A stretch of 64,000 nucleotides of DNA from Effrenium voratum (Eukaryota > Sar > Dinophyceae > Suessiales > Symbiodiniaceae): NCBI GenBank assembly GCA_963377175.1, contig CAUJNA010003057.1:214001-278000 (forward strand). The letters are read 5' to 3'. Positions 1 to 24,041 of the stretch are shown in pieces. Both the position numbers and the translations under genes were made by a program. Every line of letters begins with the position of its first letter. The first letter of the stretch is position 1. The notes under the pieces were generated by a model. That model did no database searches. It had not been told where the DNA came from and saw only the letters and a list, made by a program, of their open reading frames with translations.

Positions 1-32
1 AGGATGGATGGAGAGGGAAATCATGCGCACAA

Positions 33-48
33 CACACACACACACACG
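33..48. repeat. short (CA)n microsatellite
   Basis: Eight CA units follow directly on the first bases of the window. No function is indicated. Confidence 0.9.
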
Positions 49-164
49 ATTCACTCGCTGATCATCATTCTGACTGGACTGGGGCCATTCCCCCCAACAG
101 AATACATCTCAATCCGGCCCACACCCGCCTCCAACCCCCCAGCCCCCAGCCTCCAACCCCCCAG

Positions 165-12380
<12,216 letters not shown>

Positions 12381-14515
12381 GTGGCGTGCAGCTTGGGTCT
12401 CAAAATGAAGCAACCGGTCCCTTAGATCAGCGCTTAGATTGGCGTCCGGTCCCTTATTAGGCTTTTGGCAATTTTGGCTGGTTTAGTGAGGTTTCCAATG
12501 AACCCCTGTTTCAATCGTGGACATACAAACGTGGAACGGGAGGGGGGTTCCCAGCCCGGGTTGACTCCATCTGCCAGGCTTCTGGGCCCATTGAAACAAC
12601 TTCAGTTGATCAACCTCCTTCAGGCGTCCGCAGGGAGTGCTTTGTTTGCCCGTCTCAAGAAGCCGGGCGAAAGGACCAAAACCAGGCGTATCTCAGGTTG
12701 CCGGTTCTTAATCCTTTCTTGGGGTGGTTCGTATGAGTGTTTTGGCTATGTAAGGATTTACCAATTCATCCTTCAGGGCTTCGGATGTATTGATTTGGCA
12801 TTGAAGAGCACGAGTGTGGTGTTTACCCGCCTTGCAGGACATTTTGTTGACTGCGGCCCAACAGAGAACTTCTACATACGTCAAGAGTGCGCCCCTTCGT
12901 TTCTCAAAAAAAGTCGTGTCCAGAGGCGAAGCCCGGTATGCCTAACGTCCCCAAGCCGCACAAGGGTCAGGGGCTCAAATCAGCCTAGGCCAAAGAACCC
13001 CGATGAAGTCCCCAATTGGTTGGCCCCTGATAGGTCAGAATAAGACCTGAAGCGCCTTGACCCCACCTGGTTGGTTTCCTCTTGGGATCCGTGTGCGCTT
13101 CGCTTGGGAAAACTGGAATGCGCCAGGTCTGCCAAGCCGAAGCTCCCGTGCTTCAATGAGGCCTTATGCTGCTTGGCTTAGGAGGTGCAAACCTTCACGT
13201 GCGTCAGATCTTTGGCCAGTGGCCAAACAGCCCACAGATTCCAGGGTTGCAAGTCCTTTAAGAGGGCCATGCTAAGTGGGCCATGCTGCTAAACACTCTC
13301 TGGTTATTTCGGCTACGGGCAGAAGCGAGATGCGACACAACAGTCGGGGAAAGAGTTTTCAAGCACCGCAGGGTTTTCCGTTGTTAATGAACTTGATGGA
13401 GAAAGACACGAACAATTCAAAAGCGCAGGAGTCTTTGTGGTGTGTCAGGCAGAAGGACCATCCCAAACCGACACAATCAATAGTTGGCGCTCCTCATTCT
13501 CCGGGCCTCAATTGCTTTGTTGATACGGTGCAAAACAACAAAGCACATGCTTCCATGATTGATCCTTTGTCGGCCCCTTTCTTGGGTTTCCTCCGGCGGA
13601 CTGCTTGCTCTTGAATGGGACGAATGGGAACGTAACACGTGCGCTCCGGGTTGAGCAAGTTTGTGTTCCCATTCCGTGAGGATTCCTGGAACAGGTGGCC
13701 CGAGCCCAAGTAGGATTGGCCCACAGCCAAAGGCATGCTGACAAATTCGACTGCTGAAATGTGCATTCGGTTTTACTTTCTAGGCTTCAAGGGAATGACT
13801 GCTGAACATGCTTTGTGCTTCTTCCAGGGTGCTTTTTCGCAAATGGAATCGGGGTCGGCTTGGAGCAACCTCTCCCCGGCTTGAGGCACCTTGCAGACGG
13901 CAAACCTGTGGAGGTGCCGGACCCGGTGTGGGTTTCCCTGACCCCTGGCGGCTGAGGGGTGATTGTAGTGTGCCTGGAATATGAGAAAGAACAGGGGGAA
14001 AAAAACAGGGTAACACACACACACAAGCGACGCTCGCTTCCCTTGTGTGCGTTGCTTTTGAGCTCTTCGCCGGTGTACCTGGGTCATGTAATGTAACCAA
14101 TCAGCTTGGCTTGACCTCACATGCCAAGCGGCGTCCCCTTGTTGGTCCACGTTGTGACATGATTTTTGGGTGATGTGTTACGAGGAAATATGGGGGTTGT
14201 GCTGAAAGTACAGGGACCCCAGAAAGTTGGCCGGCCTTGTTTGGCTTCCCTTTACAACCCGCAGGGCGCCTCTGTGGGGGTTCCCCTCAGGAAAGGACAC
14301 CCGATCTTGGTGCTAAAGGGAAACCGAAGGCAAACGGGTCCCTAATCATGAGACTCCCCATGATTCTCCTTCAGTTGCATTTTAGCACCGCCTCTTGCTA
14401 CTTGAACATGAGCACTTCAAGGAGATCTTCCCTTCAGCAGGGTGATGTTTGACGGGGGAGATTAAGACAATGGCTGAAGAGGGCATCCCATGCCGTGCCC
14501 AATGGGGCCAGAGAG
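12381..14515. other. intronic stretch with one ambiguous exon
   Basis: Mostly featureless. At about 13775-13990 both strands show an open frame with splice-like ends (see separate entry). Confidence 0.4.
13773..13980 (-). CDS. possible minus-strand terminal exon (strand uncertain)
   Basis: On the minus strand a pyrimidine tract and TTCCAG precede an open frame (HRFAVCKVPQAGERLLQADP) that ends in TAA at 13773. On the plus strand the same DNA has an acceptor CTTCTTCCAG and an open frame reading FRKWNRGRLGATSPRLEAP with a GT donor. Only one can be right. No family is recognised. Confidence 0.25.
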
Positions 14516-14600
14516 GCAATGCTTCCAGCTGTTGGCGGACATGGACCGCCTTGAAGTGGCTCCCAACTTCCGGAGCCTCTTGCCATCTTTGGCGCTCGTT
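14516..14600 (+). CDS. PPR-like exon (3' end uncertain)
   Basis: After AGAG the frame reads QCFQLLADMDRLEVAPNFRS, a PPR helix A plus loop. It starts on the third base of a codon, as the 19250 exon does at the same motif position. The donor is not clear. Confidence 0.5.
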
Positions 14601-15704
14601 TTGGCTGGGCCCTGGTGAGCCGGTGGGTGAAAAAATGGTTGGAAGGGCCCAGAAGTGGGAGGGTCATGCCCCCAGGCCTGCATTGGGGGAGGGGAAGAGT
14701 TCTCAGGGTTGCTTCCGTTTCTTTTCTGCCACCAAAGTTGCCAGGACCAAAGGGCCGTGTTGGAAAGCATTGCAAACATCGCCATTTTAGGACTCGCTCT
14801 CTTATGGGTCCACCGGTGACGTTTAGCCTTTAGCCGGATATGAAAAGGGGCTCCCGGTGCCCTGCTCCCCCTCCAGAAGTGATGAACCCCCACTAGAAAA
14901 TCCAGAAGGGGTTCTGCTTAAGTAGATCCACGGTTCGTATTACAGCCTAAGCCAAGCAGACCTTGCCACAACTCATATTGTGCCCGTTACTTGAGTGGTT
15001 TCAATGCCCCCAAATTTGGTTGATGGGCGTTTACCCCACATAAACTAATGTTGATCGCGCCAACAAGGTCCTCATAAAATTCGCTCACGAGCTACGGGCT
15101 GACCAGGAAACCCTCAATCCTTGTGTTTGGTTATGACCGCATGTGGTCCCCTTGTTTCCATTTTAGACGGATCGGATTTTCAATCAAGCAGTCAACCTGG
15201 CAAAGACCTACACGCATTCTCGGGGATTGGCAAAAGCTGGAGGATCCTGTCCTCAAGAATAAACAAACATGCATAAAAGTACTGCAAATAACAGGTCAAA
15301 CACACACATTATAGGACTTGGCTTGTGTCTTTTTTCTGCCAATGAACGTTGTTGTGTTGCCCTCCCCACCCCCCACACCCCCGCCCCCCCCTCCCCCCCG
15401 TTCATTGAGACCTTTCGGGGGACCCCGCATTTTGTGAGTTCTCTGTGGGCCCTCCTGCAGCCCATTCGAAGACCAAGCGGTGCCAAGGCTTTCTGGAAGT
15501 CAGCCAGGCCTGTGAGAGGCGTGGGCAGGGGTTCTTTTGCCTGGACGAATGATTTGGTTAGATGAAGGGTGAGCTAAGCCTGCGAACTAAGGGTTAGGAG
15601 AAGCAAGAAGTAAAATGATGAAACAAGAAGTGAATTCAATCCCGGGTGTTGGGCTCAGATGTCCGGCAGCTATTTTGGGGGCGGTCTACACAGAGACGGA
15701 AACC
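14601..15704. other. intronic stretch, nothing recognised
   Basis: Holds a C-rich run around 15365-15400 and no convincing exon. Confidence 0.35.
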
Positions 15705-15791
15705 ACCCGGACCCACCTAAAAAAGGGCCTATTGCAACCGAAATTATGGCTGGTGACTTCCCAATTGTAAGGTGAGTTTCAGGGTCCAGGT
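15705..15791. mobile_element. short TIR element, family B
   Basis: Ends ACCCGGACCCACC and inverted TTTCAGGGTCCAGGT. The interior AAATTATGGCTGGTGA is shared with the copy at 42935. Confidence 0.55.
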
Positions 15792-16455
15792 ATGTTTTTG
15801 GGTATGCCGCTATGCCGTGTTGGGTGTTTTTCAAATGGAAACCAAAGGACACACCACAACCCGTTGGCGGGTCCCCAATTGCCAGACACCCGCCCATCAC
15901 GCAATGCAGACGCACAGTCACAAATTATCCAGCTCACCTTCAGATGTAACCCACCTAGGTTTGTCCACGTTCAGTCAACATGCACCGGTCGGTGAAGACA
16001 ACCTCCAATGTCAAACAGTCATCGTCACAATGACCTTGGGCAGATGTTCTAAGTTTGCATGTTACTAAACAGCATCAAGTGGCAAAGGCCGAAACAATAT
16101 TCCATTCTCTGCTAGCTGTGGGAAATTGGAAGGGAGCCGAAGTAGAAGGAAACCAAGAGGAAAGGAGATTCCTGAACACCGGCAAACTTTTCAAAAGGAA
16201 GCAGGAAACCAACAGGAAAGCCAGGAAACCGGACAGCCCATCCATTTTGGGGGTTTGTACCAAAAGGCTTCCCCCCGCAAATGGACTTAAACCCATGGCC
16301 ATGTTCTCCTAAAAGCAAACTTCTGGCTTTATTTTCCCATGGGAACTTGGATGTTCAACCCACCTAGCTTATATCCATGGTTCTGAGGGAACCAACCCCA
16401 GCTACCCTTCTCATACGCTCATAGCCATGGTGCCCCAAGTGGGTCGGACATCCAG

Positions 16456-16580
16456 CCGAAGACACGAAGCCAGCCCTTCGCCAGGACTGGGCGCTGGCAA
16501 GAGGCCCTGGCGTGCCAGCAGCGAGTTCTGCAGTGCCTCCAGCGGGACGAGGAGAGCACGTTGCGCGGTCGAGCGACTTG
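16456..16580 (+). CDS. PPR-like exon
   Basis: Frame ARTGRWQEALACQQRVLQ matches a PPR helix pair. The donor TTG|GTAAGG at 16581 is near-consensus. The acceptor is ATCCAG at 16455 or GAAG at 16469. An alternative frame with a longer apparent ORF lacks the PPR pattern. Confidence 0.5.
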
Positions 16581-17223
16581 GTAAGGGAACACCTGAGGTT
16601 GTGGGAATGGATCCAAGGATTCTTTTTGAAAGAAAGAGCAACACTTGTTTCACTTTGAGTTGGAATTACACTCACCGCGCCAACTTGACCACTTGCACAC
16701 AAAAAAGTTTGACACCAACGGCGTAGTCACGATCGTGGCATGTCAATGAATCAAGTTAGCCACCCTGAGCTGCCAGTGATAGGCAGGGCGACAGGTTTCG
16801 TTCTGCTTTGCTTGGTGAAACGAGGGAGGGGGGTTTGCTTTTAAGGCTTTGGTCTGACTCACCTTGCGCTGATTGGTTTGGATTGTTTGCTTGGGATTGA
16901 CAGGAACTCCTCACCTTCAATTTTCCTCGCCAGATTTTGGGCATACCGCCCTTCGTCCATGAGGAATTCCTTTCGTTGCCGGAACAAGCTGCTCAGCGCG
17001 TTTGCCCTTTTGCCTCCTGAACGGTTTTGCAGGGACTGAATTTCCTGTTTCTGGGCTCCCCTCTGAGAAGCTCGCACCCCTGCCTTGCCGCCTGCAAGCT
17101 GCTTTGAATCAGAGAGATCCAAAAAAAAACGACCCCAAATTGGGCAACTTCAGCTGGGCCACGTTTAACCCCTACAGATGGGCGAAGGCGACTCGCGACT
17201 CTCCGCTTTTTGGGTTTTTGGAG

Positions 17224-17331
17224 GACCCGGAGCACTTCAAGCGGGCGCTGGTGATGGGCCTGGGCTGGCGTGAGGCATTGGAGGCGATGGACCCCGAGCG
17301 TGCGGCCCGGGCCTCAGCCGAGTGCTGGGGT
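17224..17331 (+). CDS. PPR-like exon
   Basis: Open frame EHFKRALVMGLGWREALEAM and ERAARASAECW after TTTTTGGAG. The same frame is open back to about 17005, so the acceptor may lie further upstream (TTTTGCAG at 17031). The PPR assignment rests on one helix. Confidence 0.4.
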
Positions 17332-17347
17332 TTCATTTCTTGGGAGA

Positions 17348-17452
17348 ATATGGCTGTGGCTCAAAGTCAAAGAGCTAGGGTTACGCAGGTTTTAGTCTTT
17401 GGTTCCATTTACCAAGGTGTCATATTGGTACATATTTGAGCCACAGCCATAT
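17348..17452. mobile_element. short TIR element, family A
   Basis: Perfect 18-bp terminal inverted repeats, ATATGGCTGTGGCTCAAA at 17348-17365 and its reverse complement at 17435-17452, enclose 69 bp. It has no coding capacity. It lies just downstream of the 17224 exon. Confidence 0.75.
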
Positions 17453-17678
17453 GGCTGTGGCTCAAACATTCTGTGGACGAAATCCACTTCGCACCACCGA
17501 AGAAGCCTGGAATGATGATTCCCCTGTAAATACCAACGAACAATGGTTTCGCATGGTTTCAAAGTGGTGCAGGCTATTGTCCATCGACAGTAGGTATCCA
17601 AAATGGAACTCTGGTAAATGGAACCAGGAACCAACACCTGCGGTCCCCTGGTGGTTTAATTTTGACCCGTGCCCATAT
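17449..17678. mobile_element. short TIR element, family A, abutting the previous one
   Basis: Begins with the same ATATGGCTGTGGCTCAAA and ends TTTGACCCGTGCCCATAT. Shares GGTAAATGGAACC and CCTGCGGTCCCCTGG with the copies at 19632 and 30554. Confidence 0.65.
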
Positions 17679-19069
17679 CGGTTATTTTCACGAAGTCTCG
17701 TTTTAAGAATTCGGTTGGTTTTAAAGTTGGAATCTATCACGACTAGATTTATTTTATTGTTTTCCCAGGGACTCAAGCAAATGGATGGTTTTGCGGTTTC
17801 GTTTGATGAGCGAAAGTGGTGCGAAATGGGATGGAGCCCCCATGGGTTGACTTGCAAAAGGGCTGAACCCGTCCAAGGGCTTCGGTGGTTGCGTCTCTTT
17901 TGAGGGGTTTGCGGTTTGTGCTAACCACCCTCAAAGGGTGCAGGCACCTTTAACGAACACAAGCAACAATATCTAGATGTGCTTATTTCCAGCCATGAAG
18001 CCATGAAGCAAAACATTTGTTGGACCAAGCTGAGGTGAGAGTCGTATTGGTGCTGTAGGGAGAAATTCAGCGAACCCTGTCCGAGAGTTTGCTTCGGGCA
18101 ATGTCAAGGTCTTCCGTTGCTTGCTTGGAACATGTTATTGTCCTCTCCTGAGAACCTAGGTTAAGGCAACAAGCAACGTTGATCATCATGTTCTTGCAGG
18201 AAACCACCCTTGTGAGACACACCCAAGTATGCACCAAGTACTCCCTGGCGAAACCTGGCCCCAAAACCCCGTAGAATTCTTGGGGAAGCTCCTCTTGACG
18301 ACCCAAATCCTCTCGTCGAGTTCCTTCCGAGACGTGATGCGACTGGCTTCGCTGAGGATCTGGAGACCTGGGATCTCTTGATGACCTCCTGCCGCCGGTC
18401 CCTGCCACTCGTAGCGTTGACCCACAGCACGGCACCTCTGAAAACGCGCGGGGAACGATTTGACACACCGAAGAGTTTTTATAGGCTTCATGTTTTTTTT
18501 GGGCATTTTCCAGCTCCCTCAACGTTTTCTTCCCTCTCCGACGAGCAGTCGTTGACACGTTTGACCAATTTGTCTGCCACCAAGCATGCCCTGCTGGGCA
18601 CTTGCCCCCCCCATTTCTTCCAAAAAAAAAACAACAAGAAAAGAAGAAGAACAAGAAGAAGAAGAAGAAGAAGAAGAAGAAGAAGAAGAAGAAGAAGCGT
18701 TTATTTTTATTTTTTGGGTTAAAACCACAAGACACCCATTTGCTGCTGGGAGGGTAGATTAATATCAAACATTGCAACTGTCCACAGCGGTTCAGTTCTG
18801 TCAACCCAGTGTCCTTTCCCATTTGAAAGAGAAACACACACACACACAGTACCTTTCATCCTTCCTTAGGCGACATTTCCTGAAGATGGGTCACGCTACC
18901 AGGGTCACATCACCCCATCCTCCCAACGACATCTTGAACCAACCTGTGAGGGATAAGGCTGGCGGCCGGCAAACACTCAGGCACTCCAATCTCATTCGAG
19001 ATCAAATCAGAACTTTAACCAAAGGTCCAGTTGGACTTCACCTGAATCCAACCATTTCAACCCCGTCCT
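17679..19069. other. intronic stretch with an ambiguous open region
   Basis: At about 18200-18480 both strands are open; the plus frame includes DLETWDLLMTSCRR. I could not choose a strand or splice sites. (AAG)n lies at 18641-18696. Confidence 0.35.
18641..18696 (+). repeat. (AAG)n polypurine microsatellite
   Basis: About 16 AAG units with leading AAAACAACAAG. Confidence 0.95.
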
Positions 19070-19236
19070 GTGGGTGTGGCTCAAAATCAAAGAGCCAGGG
19101 TTACGGTTTTGGTTTTTAGTTCCATTCTGTAAACCAAAACCATTGGTACCATTTGGGGGGTAGGTGCACCACCCATTTTCGAACCTATTTTCGTGGGGAT
19201 TGAATCGGAATCGGATGTTCACTGGTACGATTTGCT
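19070..19236. mobile_element. short TIR element, family A, truncated at exon
   Basis: Begins TGTGGGTGTGGCTCAAAATC and carries the interior GGTAGGTGCACCACCCATTTT and GGGGATTG..GTTCACTGG seen in the copies at 54778 and 62226. The far end is missing, and an exon acceptor follows within about 15 bp. Confidence 0.6.
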
Positions 19237-19249
19237 CTTTCTGCCCGAG

Positions 19250-19378
19250 GCAGTGGCAGGCGGTGCTGGATCTCTTCCAGGGCCTTCAAGAGCAGCAGCT
19301 GAAGCCCAGCGGGACATCCACTCGACTCGACTCGACGCGATTGGTTCGCCAGATGTTCGGGAAAACACGGCAGCCCGG
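19250..19378 (+). CDS. PPR-like exon
   Basis: Acceptor CTTTCTGCCCGAG, frame RQWQAVLDLFQGLQEQQLKP (classic PPR), donor GCCCGG|GTAAGT at 19379, a perfect consensus. It contains a small CTCGA tandem repeat at about 19321-19338. Probably the most 3' PPR exon recognised here. Confidence 0.6.
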
Positions 19379-19631
19379 GTAAGTGGGTATTTCTTAAGAA
19401 GTGACCCTGGTTAGTAGGCCCTGGCACCCCGTATGGCTGTTTTGTTTTCTTGGTCAAACTCCCGTATTTTGCCGTATTTGCCCGTATGGCCATCTTTTTC
19501 GGGCACTTGCGTACATCCTGTATGAAACCCGTATTGTTTCAACATGTTGCAGAAGCAAAGCTGCAAACTTCCGTATGGCATTTCTTTTTCGGTCACAGGG
19601 GGCGCATGGCCCCCCAAAAAGAAACAACGAC

Positions 19632-19749
19632 CATATGGCTGTGAGTCAAACATATGTACCCAAAAAGGAACCCTGGTAGATGGAAACATGGACTGAGATC
19701 TGCGGTCTGGGGCTTTAAGTTTTCGACAATTTTGACGCATGCCCATCTG
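19632..19749. mobile_element. short TIR element, family A
   Basis: Ends CATATGGCTGTGAGTCAAA and TTTTGACGCATGCCCATCTG. The interior AACCCTGGTAGATGGAAAC is shared with 17449 and 30554. Confidence 0.6.
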
Positions 19750-21522
19750 GGGTTTTTAGGGGGCCACACTCCGAACGCCGGAGCTCCTTGGAGGACCAGC
19801 TTCCGCGCCATCATCGACTCCGCGGTGTCCTGGAGCGGCTCAGGCGAGTGACGGGTCGGACGGGTTCAGAGCCTGGTTTCTTTCCCCCCAAAGCCTTGAG
19901 CACGCTCGCCGCGGTCAAAGTTAGGCGAGTTCTTATATGGACTCAACAATTGGAAAGAAGTTTCAATAGAAATGACTGAAATCCCCGTTTGGGGCTGAAT
20001 GTTGATCAAGTCACAACCCCCCTGCTTGTTCTTTGGGCACCAAGAAGCAATAACATGGCCGTTGACAACACCAGAAAAGCGCAAGAACTCAAAGGTCAAT
20101 TATGGAAACTCATGCGCGCATTAGCTGATATGAACTGGTTGGGGGTTGGAGAAGCAGGGCCCCCAGCACCTTTTGGCTTCACATCCAAACGGAAGCACGA
20201 AACCAAGCTTTTTCAGGCGTGCCAGAGTTTGGGCGTTTGGATGATTTCCTTGGAAAGTCACAAGGGAGGCAACCATACCCCGTGCCTGGCAAGAGTTTTG
20301 GTCCGGCGCTTTCTTCATAGCTCCAATTTCCAAGCCCCCTGTAGCACCCTGCTTTTTCTCAAAGGGTCTTGTTTCGGTTTGGCAGGCCGTATGGGTCTTC
20401 CGTTTTGAGGTTCAACAGGAAGCCACCTGGGTTTTGTCGGGAGGGTTCCGGAATTCCCGGATGAGACCAACATGTGTGCCACAAGCCTATCGGTTTGGGA
20501 TGCCGCCAGGCGGCATCATTTGCAAGGGCCGCCAGAACGTCGCCCGGAACGCCCAGAGCACGCCAGGCGCAGCAAAGCTGATTTAGGGCCCTTCTCACGG
20601 CCCACCCAAGACCCCGGCTGAAGGCGACTTTCTGTGACGCCTTGGAAACAACAAAAAGTGACGGAGTTGTCCCAGGCGTAGCTCTAGGTGAGGAAAGGTC
20701 ACCCATGTCAACGTTCGTTCGGTGCTACCCAATATCTTTGCCCCTAGCATGATGATGCCAGAAGAGGCTTGAACGGAAATTGAATTCCTGCACGCATCCA
20801 TGTGATGTGGGTGTGAAACTCTTCGCTTGCACACAGTAAATCTCCGGTAAGTCAGTTGCTGGAGCCTGATAATATCTGAGAATCAGCGAGAGAGTCAGGC
20901 AGATACGGGTTTTTTCGGGTCTTTTGAGGTCTCTGCATAAGGGTCTGCGCATTCACTGTGACTTTGAGGCTGTAAGTAAGCTGTACTTTTCCCAAGCTTT
21001 CCAGACTCCTGCTTTTTGTTGCCAAAGGCTCTGGTTTGTGTGGAGGACAAGATCGTTGTGGGTAAACAATTCTACTAACTTGCTGCTTGAGCATGCAAAG
21101 TCCTCGCAGTTCACACTGGAAAATCACCAAACTTCGGGAACATGAAAAAGACCGGGCAACCCCACCCCCCACCCAGCCCCTCACCTACTCCTCCCCCCCC
21201 ACGGTTTTGGTTGGTTAAACAGTTCAATCTCAAGCCGCATTGCCTTCGAAGGCGGATTCAAATGACGTGAATCACCTCCCAAAGAACGGGACCGAGACCC
21301 ACCATTAAGGCAGTGTTGGGTCTTATTTGGCCTTGAAAAAGACTTATTCAACCCTTGTGCCGTCAAAGTTGCCCATCCCCAGTCGGTTAGATTCAGTTGG
21401 ACGGATGAGGCAGGCCCGATCCCCATGTAGCATCGTGTGACCGACAAGTAAGCAAGAAATGGATGCACTATCTCAAGTTATTAAATTCGTGGCTGCTTAT
21501 TTTCCATGGGCCTTCGGCAGCC
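19750..21522. other. stretch before the RCC1 gene, weak exon candidates only
   Basis: Possible exon near 19760-19845 (all three plus frames open, GC donor CTCAG|GCGAGT). A minus-strand GC island lies at 20490-20590. Neither could be fixed. No repeat is evident. Confidence 0.3.
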
Positions 21523-22959
21523 ATGCAGGTGGATGTTCAGTTGCCCAGCGGGAGCGGTTTCTCCCTGGTTTCTGCGCCGGAGTCGCGTGTGAGCGAGCTG
21601 AAGGCTGCGGCGCAGCGGCACTTCCGGCGGGGCTTCTTGAGACTTGGCGCGAGAGGCCGGCAGTTGGACCCCGCGGCCAGCTTGAGCGAAGCGGGACTGC
21701 GAGACGGGGACTGCGTGAATGCGGTCGCGCAGCGAGTGGAGCTTTCGGGCGCAGCAGAGGCCTTCGCAGTCTATGTCAGAGGAGGAGGTGTGGTCACCTG
21801 GGGTGATCGGAATTTGGGGGGTGACAGCAGCCAGGTGCAAAGTCAGCTGGTGGAAGTTCAACAGATCCAGTCGAATGACGGTGCTTTCGCAGCCATCCGG
21901 GCCGACGGTGTGGTGATCACCTGGGGTCATCCGGAATATGGTGGCGACAGCAGCCGGGTGCAGGGCCAGCTCGCACGTGTGCAGCAGGTCCAAGCAACCC
22001 GGGCTGCATTCGCGGCCGTGCGGGAGGATGGCACCGTGGTAACCTGGGGCGATGCAGCCTATGGCGCGGACAGTAGTCAGGTCCAAACGCTGCTGACTCG
22101 GGTCCAACTGATTCAAGCCACGGACCGTGCTTTTGCTGCCATCCTGGAGGGTGGCAGAGTGGTAGCTTGGGGTGATCCAGACTACGGTGCACAGAGCCGC
22201 CGAGTGCAGGAACAGCTTGTGCATGTTCAGCATGTGCAAGCGACCAGCTGTGCTTTTGCTGCGATCAAGTCGGATGGCACGGTGGTGACGTGGGGCCATC
22301 CATTTTTTGGCCAGGCCAGCGGCCAGGTCAGCGGGCAGCTCGCGCAAGTTCAGCAGATCCAAGCCACTGACCGTGCCTTTGCCGCCATCCGGCAAGATGG
22401 CAGCGTAGTGACCTGGGGCGATGCACATGCCGGCGGCGACAGCAGCCAGGTGGAGCTGACGGGCGCCCATCAGATCCAAGCGACACACGCTGCCTTCGCT
22501 GCGCTCCGCAGGGATGGCACGGTTGTGACTTGGGGTTCTCCAAGTTATGGCGGGGACAGCCGCCAGGTGCAGGGGCAGCTGGTGCGGGTTCGGCAGGTCC
22601 AAGCGACCAGGGCTGCATTTGCGGCCATCCGGGATGATGGCACTGTGGTGACCTGGGGCGATCCAGATCGTGGCGGCGATAGCAGCCTTGTGCAGAAGCA
22701 GCTGACGGGGATCAAGGAGATCCAAGCCACAAATGCGGCTTTTGCCGCTGTGTCTGCTGATGGCATGGTGGTGACTTGGGGCCGACCAGACTTTGGTGGC
22801 AACTGCCCTGTGCGTGAGCAGCTGACAAGAACCCAGCTGATCCAAGCGACAGAACGTGCGTTTGCCGCCGTGCTGGACAATGGCTCGGTGGTTTCATGGG
22901 GGGATCCAGGCTATGGCGGCGACTGTAGCGAGGTGTATCACCAGCTTGACTTCTTGTAG
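21523..22959 (+). CDS. ubiquitin-like domain plus RCC1-type repeat protein
   Basis: 478 residues, uninterrupted. The ATG at 21523 was chosen because the related relic at 35845 starts at the same point (RVDVHLPSGSGFS); the frame is open further up to 21463. Residues 1 to about 70 resemble a ubiquitin-like fold (MQVDVQLPSGSGFSLVS, SEAGLRDGDCVNAV). From about residue 80 there are ten repeats of 38-40 residues with IQATxxAFAAIxxDG and VVTWGDPxYGGDSSQ motifs, forming a seven-bladed-propeller-like RCC1/HERC family array. RCC1 folds act as exchange factors or ubiquitin-ligase accessory domains; here the role is unknown. The lack of introns beside intron-rich neighbours suggests retroposition. Stop TAG at 22957. 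Confidence 0.85.
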   Translation: MQVDVQLPSGSGFSLVSAPESRVSELKAAAQRHFRRGFLRLGARGRQLDPAASLSEAGLRDGDCVNAVAQRVELSGAAEAFAVYVRGGGVVTWGDRNLGGDSSQVQSQLVEVQQIQSNDGAFAAIRADGVVITWGHPEYGGDSSRVQGQLARVQQVQATRAAFAAVREDGTVVTWGDAAYGADSSQVQTLLTRVQLIQATDRAFAAILEGGRVVAWGDPDYGAQSRRVQEQLVHVQHVQATSCAFAAIKSDGTVVTWGHPFFGQASGQVSGQLAQVQQIQATDRAFAAIRQDGSVVTWGDAHAGGDSSQVELTGAHQIQATHAAFAALRRDGTVVTWGSPSYGGDSRQVQGQLVRVRQVQATRAAFAAIRDDGTVVTWGDPDRGGDSSLVQKQLTGIKEIQATNAAFAAVSADGMVVTWGRPDFGGNCPVREQLTRTQLIQATERAFAAVLDNGSVVSWGDPGYGGDCSEVYHQLDFL

Positions 22960-23920
22960 CTTTGTTCTGCGACTGGAGGGCCCTCGGTTGAGCTGCACTT
23001 TGTTGTACATAGTTCAGCAAGAAGGATCCAATCAAGAGATAGAGAGAGAGAGAGCACCCTTTAGACCTGCCCGTGACCGTAGCAACGGAGACCGCATGAG
23101 AACCGACTAAATTTGTGTTGGCCAGAGTGATGCAACAAATGTGCAGGTCATTCAACAAAAGACCCGTCGTTCAACAGATGCCCAGCAGAAATTGGAACAG
23201 CCTCGTGTGGGTGTCTCCTCGCAAAATGTGCCCCAATGATATCCAATCCGCTGGGAAGGCAGAAAAGAATAAAGCAGGTGCTTCGAATGAGATGCGGCTT
23301 CAAGTGTGTCTTTTCCAACTGATGTCACTTTGAAACTTTGAGTAACACGCAGGCATCTCTCTGGAAACAAACTGCTTCCTTGGTGACCCGGGGGTTTCCA
23401 AGCGAACGGCGCTCTGTATATAGACAATGAACTAATTACATACCATGCATATGCAGTTCCTGGTAAGTGTCTACAACTCCGTCCATTTGTAGAACATGCA
23501 CGAGCTATGCTGATAACTGCGTATATGTCTACAATATACAACCTATACAGCTGTGTTTTATCGTGTGCACACACATGTCCCATAGAACGCATACTACCTG
23601 CGCACCACCTGCGTAAATGTTCTACCAGCTATGTGCACATTTATTCTGTCATGGCAGACTGGGTCCCGCAGTTAATATTTTTTTGCTCTTCCAACTTGTT
23701 CTTTGTTTGGATGCACTACATATAGCGATACTATGCATGTAGAATTAGGTACACCATGTATACCCCTATCTAAACAACTTTTCATTTGTTTGTATACATA
23801 CACATATGTATACGAATTGGGTACATGAATGCACGTTATATATACACATAAACTTGAGACAATACTGTGTAACACGTACTACAGTGTATATATGTATGTC
23901 CCTACTGCCCATCTATGAAA
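22960..23920. other. downstream of RCC1 gene, no gene seen
   Basis: Includes (AG)n at about 23037-23053 and increasingly AT-rich TATA/CATA sequence toward 23.9 kb. Confidence 0.4.
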
Positions 23921-23921
23921 C

Positions 23922-24010
23922 TATCCATCTATCCATCTATCTGTTATTTCTTTCTATCTATCTAGATATCCGCCCATATATATTTTCAATCTAAACCGAA
24001 TCTAATCTAT

Positions 24011-24041
<31 letters not shown>

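Noticed and set aside
17441..17467. Resemblance of CCACAGCCATATGGCTGTGGCTCAAA to the dinoflagellate spliced leader end (TTGGCTCAAG)
   Set aside because: The match is short and interrupted, and the motif is explained by the TIR of family A.
18067..18843. 258-residue minus-strand frame
   Set aside because: Includes translation of the AAG tract (a poly-Phe run); the opposite strand is equally open, so neither is supported.
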